This document shows positions 35,101 to 45,631 of a stretch of 64,000 nucleotides of DNA, piece by piece. The translations under genes and the position numbers were made by a program. Each line of letters opens with the position of its first letter. The stretch's first letter is position 1. The notes under the pieces are model-generated. The model saw only the letters and a list, made by a program, of their open reading frames with translations. It was not told the DNA's origin and did not search any database. Origin of the DNA: Hyphomicrobiales bacterium (GTDB lineage: Bacteria > Pseudomonadota > Alphaproteobacteria > SPJN01); NCBI GenBank assembly GCA_006844605.1, contig SPJN01000002.1:130054-194053 (forward strand), given 5' to 3'.

Positions 35101-35849
35101 CCGATCACTCCTGCTTCGTTTTTCAGTTTGTCGACCAGTTCGGCGACGGTTTCAACCTTGACGCCGGCTTCGCGCGCGGCGGGTTCGGTCACTTCAAGAA
35201 CGGTCAAGCGCGGGGCGATATCAACGCCAAGCTCTTCGACGGTTTTTTCGTCGATGGGCTTCTTCTTTGCCTTCATGATGTTCGGCAGTGAAGCGTAACG
35301 CGGCTCGTTCAGGCGCAGGTCAGCGGTGACAACTGCGGGCATTGAGACTTCGATAGTCTGCAAACCGCCGTCGATTTCACGGGTGACTTTTGCCTTGCCG
35401 TCAGCGATCTCAAGCTCAGACGCGAATGTTGCCTGGCTCCACCCCAAAAGGGCGGCCAGCATCTGGCCTGTCTGATTGCTGTCATCGTCAATGGCCTGTT
35501 TACCGGCGATCACAAGATCGGGGCTTTCAGCACCGACGAGTTCTTTTAGAATCTTGGCAACGCCGAGCGGCTCTACCTCAGCATCGGTCTTAACCAGAAT
35601 GCCGCGATCGGCACCCATGGCAAGCGCCGTGCGGATGGTTTCTTGCGCCTGCTGCGGGCCGACGGAAACGGCGATAACTTCAGTTGCGACACCGGCTTCT
35701 TTAAGGCGGACTGCCTCTTCAACCGAGATTTCGTCAAACGGATTCATTGACATTTTTACGTTGGCAAGATCTACGCCGGTCTTGTCAGACTTGACGCGAA
35801 TTTTGACATTGTAGTCAACGACCCGCTTCACAGGGACCAGTACTTTCAT
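35097..35849 (-). CDS. etfB: Electron transfer flavoprotein beta subunit
   Basis: The AMP-binding subunit of ETF, 250 residues. [19 protein letters not shown] is the typical start, [17 protein letters not shown] the early signature and [17 protein letters not shown] the AMP site. AKKKPI near the end belongs to the recognition loop that contacts partner dehydrogenases. An inverted repeat covering the ribosome site (35858-35900) may modulate its translation. The adenosyltransferase gene ends 209 bases upstream. Confidence 0.97.
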   Translation of the reverse strand: MKVLVPVKRVVDYNVKIRVKSDKTGVDLANVKMSMNPFDEISVEEAVRLKEAGVATEVIAVSVGPQQAQETIRTALAMGADRGILVKTDAEVEPLGVAKILKELVGAESPDLVIAGKQAIDDDSNQTGQMLAALLGWSQATFASELEIADGKAKVTREIDGGLQTIEVSMPAVVTADLRLNEPRYASLPNIMKAKKKPIDEKTVEELGVDIAPRLTVLEVTEPAAREAGVKVETVAELVDKLKNEAGVIG

Positions 35850-35857
35850 GGACTGTC

Positions 35858-35900
35858 GTCTCCGTATTTGTGGGGTGAACTTTTTTAGACCGCCGGAGAC
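35858..35900 (-). promoter_or_regulatory. Inverted repeat pairing with the etfB ribosome site
   Basis: On the minus strand GTCTCCG is followed after 29 bases by its exact inverse complement CGGAGAC. The second arm contains GGAG, the only good ribosome-binding candidate, about ten bases before the etfB ATG. Pairing would mask the site. Confidence 0.4.
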
Positions 35901-36058
35901 TACTTGCCGCGGGTGTGGGGGTCAATGTGCCGAGGGGATGAATCTGTGCGGCACCCTGTCCCTATTTCGGACGGAATGTCGCACAAATGCCGAAAAGCAG
36001 CGAAAATCAGTCGAAATTAGCGGGAAAGGCGCAGTTTTTCAGGCGGCGTAGGGGGCCG

Positions 36059-36640
36059 TCAGTCGCGGTTTTGACCCGGCACCCATTTGACATCACCTGC
36101 GCCGCTTTTCAGATTCACCCAGCGGGAGGCAACGAAAAGCAGGTCAGACAGACGGTTAAGGTAGCGAATCGCTGCCTGATTAACGCTGTCAGGGGTCTGT
36201 TCAGCCAGCAACGTGGCCTGTCGTTCCGCCCGGCGCACGACGGTGCGGGCCTGATGCAGATAGGCTGCTGCCGGATGACCGCCGGGCAGGACAAAACTGT
36301 CGAGCGGCTTCAACGCGCCATTCATTGTATCGATGTCAGTTTCCAGTCGCGTCACCTGTGCATCGGTCGTTCGCAGCGGCGTCCATCCAAGGTCGGGGCT
36401 GTCAGGGGTGGCAAGGTCGGCACCCAAATCGAACAGGTCATTCTGGATCAGCCCGATTGTGTGGTCGAGTGTGGGCCACGCCCCAAGGTGCAGGCGGACA
36501 ATACCTAAAATGGCGTTGGCTTCGTCGCACGTGCCATAGGCGTCAATGCGCGGGTCATGTTTGGCAACACGATCACCGGTGGCTAGGGCGGTGGTGCCCT
36601 TGTCGCCCGTCTTGGTATATATTTTTGTCAGCTTGACCAT
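36059..36640 (-). CDS. ATP:cob(I)alamin adenosyltransferase, PduO type
   Basis: A 193-residue enzyme that converts cob(I)alamin and ATP to adenosylcobalamin. KIYTKTGDKGTTAL near the N-terminus is the ATP-binding signature, and VLPGGHPAAAYLHQARTVVRRAER holds the conserved arginine helix. The cofactor is used by B12 mutases and by the class II reductase encoded at 18065. It lies 11 bases after the HIG1-like gene and appears to belong to the transcript of the acyl-CoA dehydrogenase, which fits a B12-dependent carbon pathway. Confidence 0.93.
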   Translation of the reverse strand: MVKLTKIYTKTGDKGTTALATGDRVAKHDPRIDAYGTCDEANAILGIVRLHLGAWPTLDHTIGLIQNDLFDLGADLATPDSPDLGWTPLRTTDAQVTRLETDIDTMNGALKPLDSFVLPGGHPAAAYLHQARTVVRRAERQATLLAEQTPDSVNQAAIRYLNRLSDLLFVASRWVNLKSGAGDVKWVPGQNRD

Positions 36641-36651
36641 CTGTTCCTGCC

Positions 36652-36849
36652 TTATACGCCCTTGACGTATAACAGGGTCATCAACAGCACCACAGCAACA
36701 AATTGCGCAATAATACGTAGGCGCATCAGCTTGTTGGAACGTGTCCGTGCCGCGGCATTATTATTGAACATGTTGAACAGACCAATACCCAACACAATCA
36801 ATGTGATGCCCATCGCGACAGGGATCAGATAAGTAAGGATGGTTTCCAT
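36652..36849 (-). CDS. HIG1-like twin-transmembrane mini-protein
   Basis: A 65-residue membrane protein with two hydrophobic helices (residues about 5-27 and 46-62) joined by a basic loop, NNNAAARTRSNKLMRLRIIAQ. Size, topology and the K-L-M-R-x-R pattern at the second helix resemble HIG1-domain proteins, which associate with respiratory complexes in mitochondria and some bacteria. Its start directly abuts the stop of the acyl-CoA dehydrogenase gene, with no gap. Function here is unknown; a link to ETF or respiratory electron transfer is a guess from context. Confidence 0.75.
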   Translation of the reverse strand: METILTYLIPVAMGITLIVLGIGLFNMFNNNAAARTRSNKLMRLRIIAQFVAVVLLMTLLYVKGV

Positions 36850-38481
36850 CTAATTATTACCTTCCAACACACGGCGCGCGATGACCTGCGCCTGAATTTC
36901 AGCGGCCCCCTCGAATATATTCAAGATACGGGCATCAGCCAAAAGACGCGATGCGGCAAATTCCATGGAAAAGCCGTTGCCGCCATGAATTTGCAGCGCA
37001 TTGTCTGCATTGGCCCAGGCGATGCGCGCGCCCAGCAGCTTGGCCATGCCAGCCTCAAGATCGCAGCGCTTGCCTTCATCCTTGGCGCGGGCTGCAAAAT
37101 AGGTCAGCTGGCGGGCAATCATGGTTTCCACCGCCATCATGCACAGTTTATGCGCCACGCGGGGAAAGCCGAAAATCGCCTTGCCGAATTGTTTGCGGTC
37201 CAGCGCATAGCCAAGACCGTTTTCCATCGCAGCTTGCGCCACACCGACGGCGCGGGCGGCGGTTTGAATGCGTGCGCTTTCAAACGTGCGCATCAATTGT
37301 TTGAAACCCTGGCCTTCTTCGCCGCCCAACAATCCGCTGTCAGGCACGGCAAAGCCGTCGAACCGTAAATCATATTCCTTCATCCCGCGATAGCCGATGA
37401 CGCCGATTTCGCCGCCTTCCATACCATCAGCGGGGAAATCATTGCCGGGTGTGCCACGTGGCTTTTCCCCCAGCAACATGGACAGACCCTTATAGCCTGT
37501 CTCATCTGGATTGGTGCGAACCAGCATGGTCATCATATTGGCGCGGGCGGCATGGGTGATCCATGTCTTGTTCCCGGTAACAGACCAGCCCGTCGCGGTT
37601 TTGGTGGCGCGGGTTTTAAGATGCGCCAAATCTGAGCCGATGTCCGGTTCTGTAAAGACCGCCGTGGGTAGAATTTCACCGCTGGCAATCTTGGGCAAAT
37701 AATGGGCCTTCTGTGCATCAGTGCCGCCGCCCAAAATAAGTTCCGCGGCAATTTCCGAACGGGTGCCAAGCGAGCCAACACCGATATAGCCGCGGCTTAA
37801 TTCTTCGGACACAACGCACATGGCCATTTTACCAAGCCCGGCCCCGCCGAATTGTTCAGGGATGGTCAGGCCAAACACGCCCAGCGTACACATATCGTCA
37901 ACGACACTCATCGGGATCAGTTCATCGCGCAAGTGCCAGCCATGGGCAAAGGGGGCAACCTTGTCATCGGCAAAGCGGCGGAATTGGTCCTGCACCATGC
38001 CCATCGTGTCATCAAGCGCAAGGGAGCCGAACCGGTGATGTTCCAGCGATGAAGACAGGCTGATCACCTTGTCAGGGTCGGTGCCCGCCGCAATCAGGCG
38101 CGAGACGTCATCAGTTTTGAAGCGGGCCAGATCATCATCCGTCAGGCCCAGCTGATGGGGGCGGATCACTTCGTTCTGGCTCATCATCACGCCGTGAACG
38201 AATTGGTTAAGATACTCACCAAAACCAATTTCAAGCAGCAGGGCGTCAGTGTCATTCAACGTCGGCAGGGCGGCGGCCCAATTGTGCAATTGGCGTAACG
38301 CTTCGGCATAGGTGGCAACCCATGCAAAGCCGTGAATGGTGAACTGATTGGCATCGATGGTCTTGGCGCTGATGGTGCCATCCTCACCGAACCGCGCCAC
38401 CAGCGCCGTGCGCGCGCGGGCAACATAATCGTCAACAGCGGTCAGGGCCGCTGCTGCATCGCGTAACAATGTGGCAGTCAT
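36850..38481 (-). CDS. mcd: Acyl-CoA dehydrogenase, likely (2S)-methylsuccinyl-CoA dehydrogenase
   Basis: A 543-residue flavin acyl-CoA dehydrogenase, about 150 residues longer than ordinary ones. The core (from about residue 165) has TAVFTEPDIGSDL for FAD and substrate, RKQFGKAIFGFPRVAHKL, and QIHGGNGFSMEF; the usual C-terminal base region is FEGAAEIQ. The N-terminal extension with HGFAWVATYAEALRQ and IGFGEYLNQ resembles methylsuccinyl-CoA dehydrogenase of the ethylmalonyl-CoA pathway. That assignment rests on memory of the family and needs a search. ATG 38481 lies two bases after the thiolase stop. ETF, its electron acceptor, is encoded just downstream. Confidence 0.7.
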   Translation of the reverse strand: MTATLLRDAAAALTAVDDYVARARTALVARFGEDGTISAKTIDANQFTIHGFAWVATYAEALRQLHNWAAALPTLNDTDALLLEIGFGEYLNQFVHGVMMSQNEVIRPHQLGLTDDDLARFKTDDVSRLIAAGTDPDKVISLSSSLEHHRFGSLALDDTMGMVQDQFRRFADDKVAPFAHGWHLRDELIPMSVVDDMCTLGVFGLTIPEQFGGAGLGKMAMCVVSEELSRGYIGVGSLGTRSEIAAELILGGGTDAQKAHYLPKIASGEILPTAVFTEPDIGSDLAHLKTRATKTATGWSVTGNKTWITHAARANMMTMLVRTNPDETGYKGLSMLLGEKPRGTPGNDFPADGMEGGEIGVIGYRGMKEYDLRFDGFAVPDSGLLGGEEGQGFKQLMRTFESARIQTAARAVGVAQAAMENGLGYALDRKQFGKAIFGFPRVAHKLCMMAVETMIARQLTYFAARAKDEGKRCDLEAGMAKLLGARIAWANADNALQIHGGNGFSMEFAASRLLADARILNIFEGAAEIQAQVIARRVLEGNN

Positions 38482-38483
38482 GA

Positions 38484-39689
38484 TTAGACGCGCTCCAACA
38501 CCATGGCGATGCCTTGGCCCACGCCGATGCACATGGTGGTCAGGGCATATTTGCCGCCGGTGTGTTGCAATTCACGCGCCGCAGTCATCACAAGCCGGGT
38601 GCCGGACGCCCCCAGCGGATGGCCCAGTGCAATGGCCCCGCCATTGGGGTTGATGCGGTCATCGTCGTCTGCGATGCCCAAGCTGCGGGTGACGGCCAAT
38701 GCCTGCGCGGCAAACGCCTCGTTCAACTCCAACACATCAAGATCATCGATGGTCAGGTTCAGCCTGCCAAGCAGCCGTTCGGTTGCCGGGGCCGGGCCAA
38801 TGCCCATCACGCGCGGCAATACCCCGGTTGAGGTCATGCCGATGATACGGGCAATGGGATTCAGGTTTTGATCCTGCACGGCCTGTTCTGACGCCACGAT
38901 CAGGGCCGCTGCACCATCATTCACGCCAGAGGCATTCCCCGCCGTGACGGAGCCGCCATCGCGGAACGGTGTGGCCAGTTTGCCCAATTGTTCCAATGTG
39001 GTTTCGGGGCGGGGGTGTTCATCACGATCAACGATGATCGGGTCTTTTTTGCGCTGGGGGATGGTGACGGGCACAATTTCTTCGGCAAGGCGACCATTTT
39101 CCATGGCGCGGCCTGCCTTTTGCTGGGACCAATACGCGAACTTATCCTGATCGGCGCGGCTGATCTGATGATCCTCCGCCACGTTCTCAGCCGTTTCGGG
39201 CATCGCTTCTGTGCCGTAAAGTTTATCCATGACGGGGTTGGGAAAACGCCACCCGATCGTCGTGTCATACATTTTGACATTACGGTCATAGGGGTTGTTT
39301 GCCTTTGCCATCACATAGGGCGCGCGGGACATGCTTTCGACACCACCGGCAAGGATGAAGTCGGCGTCGCCTGCCTTGATCGCGCGGGCGGCCTGCCCAA
39401 CAGATTCCATGCCGGACCCGCACAGGCGGTTCACGGTGGCGCCGGGCACATCAGCAGAAATGCCCGCCAGCAATGTTGCCATGCGGGCGACATTGCGATT
39501 GTCTTCCCCGGCCTGATTGGTGGCCCCGAAGATCACATCGTCCAGACGATTGAAATCCGCATCGGGATTGCGTTCCTGCAATGCCTTGATCGGTACGGCG
39601 GCCAGATCGTCTGCCCGTACCTTGCTGAGGGACCCGGCAAAGCGGCCAATGGCCGTGCGGGCGCTGTCACAGATAAATGCTTCGGCCAT
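38484..39689 (-). CDS. Acetyl-CoA C-acyltransferase (thiolase)
   Basis: A 401-residue thiolase of the degradative or acetoacetyl-CoA type. VNRLCGSGMESV carries the acyl-accepting cysteine (C90), NGGAIALGHPLGASGTRL the catalytic histidine, and TMCIGVGQG the second cysteine. PcaF-like features such as AGEDNRNVARMA suggest broad 3-oxoacyl-CoA use. It is followed after two bases by the long acyl-CoA dehydrogenase and preceded by the nitronate monooxygenase-like gene at a 34-base gap, so all three are likely one transcript. Confidence 0.93.
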   Translation of the reverse strand: MAEAFICDSARTAIGRFAGSLSKVRADDLAAVPIKALQERNPDADFNRLDDVIFGATNQAGEDNRNVARMATLLAGISADVPGATVNRLCGSGMESVGQAARAIKAGDADFILAGGVESMSRAPYVMAKANNPYDRNVKMYDTTIGWRFPNPVMDKLYGTEAMPETAENVAEDHQISRADQDKFAYWSQQKAGRAMENGRLAEEIVPVTIPQRKKDPIIVDRDEHPRPETTLEQLGKLATPFRDGGSVTAGNASGVNDGAAALIVASEQAVQDQNLNPIARIIGMTSTGVLPRVMGIGPAPATERLLGRLNLTIDDLDVLELNEAFAAQALAVTRSLGIADDDDRINPNGGAIALGHPLGASGTRLVMTAARELQHTGGKYALTTMCIGVGQGIAMVLERV

Positions 39690-39723
39690 TGGCTTTTTCC
39701 TTATTTTAAGTCGTTTAGGCTGC

Positions 39724-40743
<1,020 letters not shown>

Positions 40744-41634
40744 TTATGGCGATTTTGCCCCATCCTGCAATAGCCGACCCAAGGCTTCCGCCATTATCTG
40801 CGCTGCGCTCCAGCCCGCGTCGCGCAGGGTGCCTAACGCCACGTCATCGGCCCGTTTGGCAAGGCGACGGCCCTGATCATCCACCACCAGCGGGTGATGG
40901 GCATAGCGCGGCGCTGGCAGGTCAAGCAGCGCCTGTAGCAAGCGGTGCAGGCCCGTTGCCGCAAAAATATCCTGCCCGCGGGTGACCAATGTGACCCCAT
41001 CGGCGGCGTCATCAACGACAACCGCCAGATTATAGGACGTGCCGATATCCTTGCGTGCCAGCACGACGTCATCAATTGCGTTGTAATCGACGGTCTGGCT
41101 GCCGGGCTTATGCATCAGTTCCTGAAATGCCAGCGGTCCGGCGCGGGCAGCGGCCTTTTTTGTGTCGAGGCGCAGGGCATAGGGCTGTGCTGCCATGCGG
41201 GCCTGCCGTTCATCATCCGACAGTTGGCGGCAGGTGCCGGGATAGAAGCTGCCATCAGGCCCGTGGGGCGCGGTGACAGATCGGGCAATATCCTTGCGTG
41301 TACAAAAACACGGGTAGAGCAAGCCGCTGTCCTGTAGCTGGGACAGGGCGGCCTGATACGCGCCCATACGTGTGGATTGCGCCGGGGTTTCGCGGTCGGG
41401 CGACAGACCCAAAAAGGCCAGATCATCCCTGATGGCATCATAAAACGGCGCGCGGCAGCGTGTGTGATCGGTATCTTCAAGGCGCAGCAAATAGCTGCCG
41501 CCCGTGGCGCGCGCGCATGACAGTACAAAATACGCAGAATAGGCATGGCCCAAATGCAAACGCCCGGTCGGTGACGGGGCAAAGCGCGTCACTTGTGGCG
41601 GCAGGGACAGAATCGTTTCAGGCAGGCTCAACAT
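40744..41634 (-). CDS. gluQ: Glutamyl-Q tRNA(Asp) synthetase
   Basis: A truncated glutamyl-tRNA synthetase paralogue that attaches glutamate to queuosine-34 of tRNA-Asp. FAPSPTGRLHLGHAY holds the HIGH motif. CFCTRKDI and YPGTCR supply the zinc cysteines, and RRLAKRADD takes the place of KMSKS. There is no anticodon-binding domain, and the 296-residue length is right for GluQ. ATG 41634 is a modest start choice; a TTG at 41670 would add 12 residues. Confidence 0.93.
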   Translation of the reverse strand: MLSLPETILSLPPQVTRFAPSPTGRLHLGHAYSAYFVLSCARATGGSYLLRLEDTDHTRCRAPFYDAIRDDLAFLGLSPDRETPAQSTRMGAYQAALSQLQDSGLLYPCFCTRKDIARSVTAPHGPDGSFYPGTCRQLSDDERQARMAAQPYALRLDTKKAAARAGPLAFQELMHKPGSQTVDYNAIDDVVLARKDIGTSYNLAVVVDDAADGVTLVTRGQDIFAATGLHRLLQALLDLPAPRYAHHPLVVDDQGRRLAKRADDVALGTLRDAGWSAAQIMAEALGRLLQDGAKSP

Positions 41635-41689
41635 TGTGGGGCGCAGCAAAACACCATAAGGTGATTGCAATCAAGGGGGGAGCTTACCG

Positions 41690-42343
41690 ATGGCCCAAGT
41701 GCCAGAGCCGCCAAAGCGGTTGCGCATCGAGCAGGATATGGATGAGGGGCTGCACTGGCTGTCCCGGCAACATGGCATGTTCGACAAGGCATTGCAGGAA
41801 ACCGGCGGCGTGCAGTTGCGCCTGCGCCCCGGTGGGTTTTCAGCCCTGATCAGCATGATTGTCCATCAACAAGTGTCGCTGGCTGCTGCCGCCTCCATCC
41901 TGAAAAGGGTCAAGGCAGGCGTGCGCCCCATGACCCCCGATCGGGTCCTTGAATTATCAGTGGATGAGTTGCGGGCCTGTGGGTTGTCGCGCCCCAAGAT
42001 CAAAAGCCTGCATGGCATGTCTGACATGCTGGCGACAGGACAGGTCAAGCTGAACGGGCTGCACCACAAGGATGATGATACAGTGCGCGCCGCACTGGTA
42101 TCCCTGCCCGGAATCGGCCCCTGGACGGCAGAGGTTTATTTGCTGTCCTGTTTGGGCCGCCCAGATGCCTTCCCGGACAATGATGTGGGCCTACAGGAAT
42201 CAGTGCGCCTGTTGACGGGGGACCGCCCTTCAACCAAGGAATTGGCTGCGATGGCAGAGGATTGGCGTCCGTGGCGCGGGGTCGCCGCCCGCGTGTTGTG
42301 GACCTATATCAACCATGTGCGGTCCAAGGATTATCAGTCCTGA
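41690..42343 (+). CDS. AlkA-family DNA-3-methyladenine glycosylase
   Basis: A 217-residue HhH-GPD base-excision enzyme that removes alkylated purines. VHQQVSLAAAASILKRV is the first conserved helix. LPGIGPWTAEVYLLSCLG is the helix-hairpin-helix, and PDNDVGLQES provides the catalytic aspartate. There is no N-terminal AlkA beta domain, so it is the short bacterial form. GGGGGGAG lies just upstream of ATG 41690. A hairpin with a T run follows the stop, so it is probably a single-gene transcript. Confidence 0.93.
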   Translation: MAQVPEPPKRLRIEQDMDEGLHWLSRQHGMFDKALQETGGVQLRLRPGGFSALISMIVHQQVSLAAAASILKRVKAGVRPMTPDRVLELSVDELRACGLSRPKIKSLHGMSDMLATGQVKLNGLHHKDDDTVRAALVSLPGIGPWTAEVYLLSCLGRPDAFPDNDVGLQESVRLLTGDRPSTKELAAMAEDWRPWRGVAARVLWTYINHVRSKDYQS

Positions 42344-42345
42344 CC

Positions 42346-42397
42346 ACTAGATGATGGGGCTGGCACCCAAAAATTTTCATCATCTGGTAGACTTTTT
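42346..42397 (+). terminator. Candidate terminator after the glycosylase gene
   Basis: ACTAGATGATG (42346-42356) pairs with CATCATCTGGT (42378-42388), an 11-base stem with one G-U pair and a long 21-base loop. Five T follow at 42393-42397. The stem is AT-rich, so strength is uncertain. Confidence 0.4.
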
Positions 42398-42481
42398 CAA
42401 AAGATTGACTAAATTCGGTAACATGTTCGGGGTAAGGGTTTGGTTGTCAGACCCTTGAACCATTGCCAAAGGGGGATCCCG

Positions 42482-43042
42482 ATGGACGTCGCGTTACCGC
42501 GTCTGGAACAATGCCATGCCTTGGTCCTCAACGCTGATTACAAGCCGTTGAGCTATTATCCCTTGTCCCTATGGCCGTGGCAGGAAGCGGTCAAGTCTGT
42601 CTTTTTGGACCGGGTGAATGTGCTGGCCGAATATGAAAAAACGGTCAACAGCCCCAGCTTTGAAATGCGGCTGCCATCCGTTATTTCTTTGAAATCATAT
42701 GTAAAGCCTGCGCGTGCGCCGGCGTTCACGCGCTTTAACCTGTTTTTGCGCGATCGGTTCCAATGCCAATATTGCGGCAGCGGGCAGGACTTGACGTTTG
42801 ATCATGTCATTCCACGCTCAAAAGGCGGGGTGACAAGTTGGGAAAATATCACTACCGCCTGTGCGCCATGCAATTTGAAAAAGGGCGGGCGGATGCCGCA
42901 ACAGGCACATATGATCCCACGCCAGAAACCCTATCGGCCCGGCATGATGCAGTTGCATAATAATGGCCGCAAGTTTCCGCCCAACTACCTGCACGAAAGT
43001 TGGTACGATTTCCTTTATTGGGATATTGAGCTGGAGAAGTAG
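42482..43042 (+). CDS. HNH endonuclease family protein
   Basis: A 186-residue protein with a C-terminal HNH domain. CQYCGSG and CAPCN form the zinc cysteines, LTFDHVIPRSKGG carries the catalytic histidine, and WENITTAC the asparagine. The N-terminal 90 residues, with VLNADYKPLSYYPLSLWPW, are conserved in the widespread stand-alone bacterial HNH family, whose role is not clear. It is not accompanied by a methylase or phage genes. AAGGGGG precedes ATG 42482. Confidence 0.9.
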   Translation: MDVALPRLEQCHALVLNADYKPLSYYPLSLWPWQEAVKSVFLDRVNVLAEYEKTVNSPSFEMRLPSVISLKSYVKPARAPAFTRFNLFLRDRFQCQYCGSGQDLTFDHVIPRSKGGVTSWENITTACAPCNLKKGGRMPQQAHMIPRQKPYRPGMMQLHNNGRKFPPNYLHESWYDFLYWDIELEK

Positions 43043-43062
43043 GTTGCGGCAAAGCCGCGCCG

Positions 43063-43953
43063 TCACGATGGCCAGACAAGCCCGACCTGTTGATCTGTCA
43101 TGGTGACAGACAGGGGCAGCGTGCCTGCATCATCGCCATCCACCTGCACCGGGTCGGCATGGTCGCTGTCAATCTCAACCCGGCTGGCCTTGCGGATGAC
43201 AATCGGCGGCTGATGATCAAGGCGACTGGTTAGAATGCCCCATGCATATTGCAACAGGGCGACCAGCCCCCCCTTCATGAACATCACGACGTAAAGGTCA
43301 TTTTGATCAAGCCCCGCTTCAGGGGCGATGGTGAACGGGCCGCCATATTTTTTGGCGCGGGTGACGATGACGGTAACAGTCTCATAGACGCGCGCATCAT
43401 CATCCAGACGCACGCGATATTTCAACTTGCCTGAAAAATAGAGCGACAGTGCCTTCATGCCGCTCACGATATAGGCAAGGGGGCCGATCTTGTCCTTCAC
43501 CTTGCTGTCGACGCCTGCAACCGCATAGGCATCCAAGCCGACGCTGGCCATCAACATAAACGCGCGCTTGTTCGCGCTGGCCAACCGCACGGGCCGGACC
43601 TTGCCCGTCAAAATGGACTTGGCGCGGGCCTTGAACCCCTTGGGGTAGTTAAGTTCATGGGCCAGCACATTGGCGGTGCCAAAGGGCGCAAAACCGATTG
43701 GGGGGCTGTCTTCTGTCAGGCCATTGATGACTTCGTTCACGGTGCCATCACCGCCCGCCACAATCAATCTGTGGGCCGCGTCTGCGGCATCAGACCCAGC
43801 AAGGGTCGTGGCATGGCCTGCCTGTTCGGTCTTGGCCAATGTTACGGTGAAGTCATGATCCTGCGCCAGGTCAACAAGTGCATCCAGCTTGTCCCGATGT
43901 CGACCCCCCGCCTTTGGATTATAAATCAGGTAGAGTGACTTTTTTGTGGTCAT
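43063..43953 (-). CDS. Diacylglycerol/lipid kinase family protein (YegS/DagK-like)
   Basis: A 296-residue lipid kinase of the LCB5/YegS family, phosphorylating a diacylglycerol-like or sphingoid substrate with ATP. YLIYNPKAGGRHRDK at the N-terminus and IVAGGDGTVNEVINGL (GGDGT motif) define the nucleotide site, and GFAPFGTANVLAHEL continues the domain. The C-terminal half is the beta-sandwich domain. It follows the DUF3253 gene by 30 bases behind argG. True lipid substrate unknown. Confidence 0.9.
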   Translation of the reverse strand: MTTKKSLYLIYNPKAGGRHRDKLDALVDLAQDHDFTVTLAKTEQAGHATTLAGSDAADAAHRLIVAGGDGTVNEVINGLTEDSPPIGFAPFGTANVLAHELNYPKGFKARAKSILTGKVRPVRLASANKRAFMLMASVGLDAYAVAGVDSKVKDKIGPLAYIVSGMKALSLYFSGKLKYRVRLDDDARVYETVTVIVTRAKKYGGPFTIAPEAGLDQNDLYVVMFMKGGLVALLQYAWGILTSRLDHQPPIVIRKASRVEIDSDHADPVQVDGDDAGTLPLSVTMTDQQVGLVWPS

Positions 43954-43983
43954 CGGAACAGTCCGCCAGATCAGTCAGCAGGT

Positions 43984-44280
43984 TTAATCGGTTTGGGTCA
44001 GCCGCAGTACCACCAGACCCTTGATCGGGGCATGGGGGTCAACGGGTTTGCCCTTGCGCAATATTTCGATCACGCCGCTGCGGGCAAGGAACTTTGCCTG
44101 CTGGCGTACCGCCATCATATAGCGCCGCCACAAATCGGGCGGATCTTTTTTGGTGCGGCGGGCGTTTGCCAAATATTCCGCAACCGCCTTGGGCTGTGCC
44201 TTGTTGTCAGGCGCAGCTTCAAGCACGGTCAGAATGGCTTCGGCTACGGGGTCAAGCTGGTCTTGTGTGTCGTCGCTCAT
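43984..44280 (-). CDS. DUF3253-family small protein
   Basis: A 98-residue cytoplasmic protein resembling DUF3253, a predicted winged-helix fold without known function. [12 protein letters not shown], the [38 protein letters not shown] block and the basic-aromatic centre fit that family. Its start overlaps the argG stop (ATGA), so it is translated together with arginine synthesis. A regulatory or RNA-binding role would be speculation. Confidence 0.75.
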   Translation of the reverse strand: MSDDTQDQLDPVAEAILTVLEAAPDNKAQPKAVAEYLANARRTKKDPPDLWRRYMMAVRQQAKFLARSGVIEILRKGKPVDPHAPIKGLVVLRLTQTD

Positions 44281-45509
44281 GACCCGATCCGCCGATTACG
44301 CGTGCCAAGCAGACGCAGACGCAACGCGTTCAGCTTGATAAAGCCTTCGGCGTCCTGCTGGTCATACACGGTGTCTTCTTCAAAGGTCACATGTTCCTCT
44401 GAATACAGGCTGTTGGGGCTGTCGCGCCCGATCAGATGCACGCCGCCCTTATACAGTTTCAGGGTCACTGTGCCGGTGACATGTTCCTGACTTTTGTCGA
44501 TCATGGCCTGCAACATTTCCCGTTCGGGGCTGAACCAGAAGCCGTTATAAATCAGCTCTGCATAGCGGGGCATAAACTCATCTTTCAGATGCGCTGCGCC
44601 GCGATCAAGCGTCAGGCTTTCAATGCCGCGATGGGCGGTCAGCAAAATGGTGCCGCCGGGGGTTTCGTAAATCCCGCGGCTTTTCATGCCGACAAAACGG
44701 TTTTCCACCAGATCAAGACGGCCAATGCCATTGTCACGGCCATAATCATTCAACTGGCTAAGGATCGTGGCGGGCGACATGGCCACGCCATTGATGCTGA
44801 CAGCATCACCTTTTTCAAAGCCGATTTCGATAATGGTCGGCTTGTCAGGCGCATCTTCGGGCGACACGGTGCGTTGATGCACAAATTCGGGTGCCTCAAC
44901 CGCAGGGTCTTCCAGTGCCTTACCTTCTGATGACGTGTGCAGCATGTTGGCGTCACAGCTGAACGGGGCTTCGCCGCGCTTGTCTTTTGCGATCGGGATC
45001 TGATGCTTTTCAGCAAAGTCGATCAGCTTGGTCCGGCTGTCCAAATCCCATTCACGCCACGGGGCAATCACCTTGATTTCCGGGTTGCAGGCGTAATAGC
45101 CCAACTCAAACCGGATTTGGTCATTGCCCTTGCCTGTTGCGCCATGACTGACTGCATCGGCACCGGTTTCGGCTGCGATTTCGATCTGCCGTTTGGCGAT
45201 CAAGGGCCGTGCGATGGAGGTGCCGAGCAGGTACACGCCCTCATACAACGCATTGGCGCGGAACATGGGAAAGACATAATCGCGGACAAATTCTTCGCGC
45301 AAATCTTCGATATAGATTTCCTTGATGCCGGCCATTTCGGCCTTTTGGCGTGCAGGCTCCAACTCTTCACCCTGACCAAGGTCAGCGGTGAAGGTGACGA
45401 CTTCTGCTTCATATTCTTCCTGCAGCCATTTCAAAATGATGGATGTGTCGAGGCCACCTGAATAGGCCAGCACCACCTTATTGACTGTCGATTTGTCGAT
45501 CTGGGCCAT
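44277..45509 (-). CDS. argG: Argininosuccinate synthase
   Basis: Joins citrulline and aspartate using ATP in arginine synthesis; 410 residues. [15 protein letters not shown] is the PP-loop ATP signature at the N-terminus. [18 protein letters not shown] binds substrate, and [17 protein letters not shown] is the conserved central block. It leads a unit with the DUF3253 protein and a lipid kinase, and is divergent from maeB across 207 bases. Confidence 0.97.
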   Translation of the reverse strand: MAQIDKSTVNKVVLAYSGGLDTSIILKWLQEEYEAEVVTFTADLGQGEELEPARQKAEMAGIKEIYIEDLREEFVRDYVFPMFRANALYEGVYLLGTSIARPLIAKRQIEIAAETGADAVSHGATGKGNDQIRFELGYYACNPEIKVIAPWREWDLDSRTKLIDFAEKHQIPIAKDKRGEAPFSCDANMLHTSSEGKALEDPAVEAPEFVHQRTVSPEDAPDKPTIIEIGFEKGDAVSINGVAMSPATILSQLNDYGRDNGIGRLDLVENRFVGMKSRGIYETPGGTILLTAHRGIESLTLDRGAAHLKDEFMPRYAELIYNGFWFSPEREMLQAMIDKSQEHVTGTVTLKLYKGGVHLIGRDSPNSLYSEEHVTFEEDTVYDQQDAEGFIKLNALRLRLLGTRNRRIGS

Positions 45510-45631
45510 CTTGGCACCCTTTCTGCGGTCAGAATTTCGGAAAACTGCCGCACTATAGGGGGGTTAGGGCAAGATTCAAGCTGTCTGACAGTCGCATCTT
45601 TTGAAATAGGTGATACACTTTGTCTGAATTT

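Noticed and set aside
42482..43042. HNH gene as a sign of a prophage or restriction system
   Set aside because: No methylase, phage structural gene, integrase or base-composition change surrounds it; the family is a common chromosomal one.
45581..45591. CTGTCTGACAG palindrome upstream of argG as an arginine repressor site
   Set aside because: An 11-base palindrome is common by chance and it does not resemble the known ArgR box.
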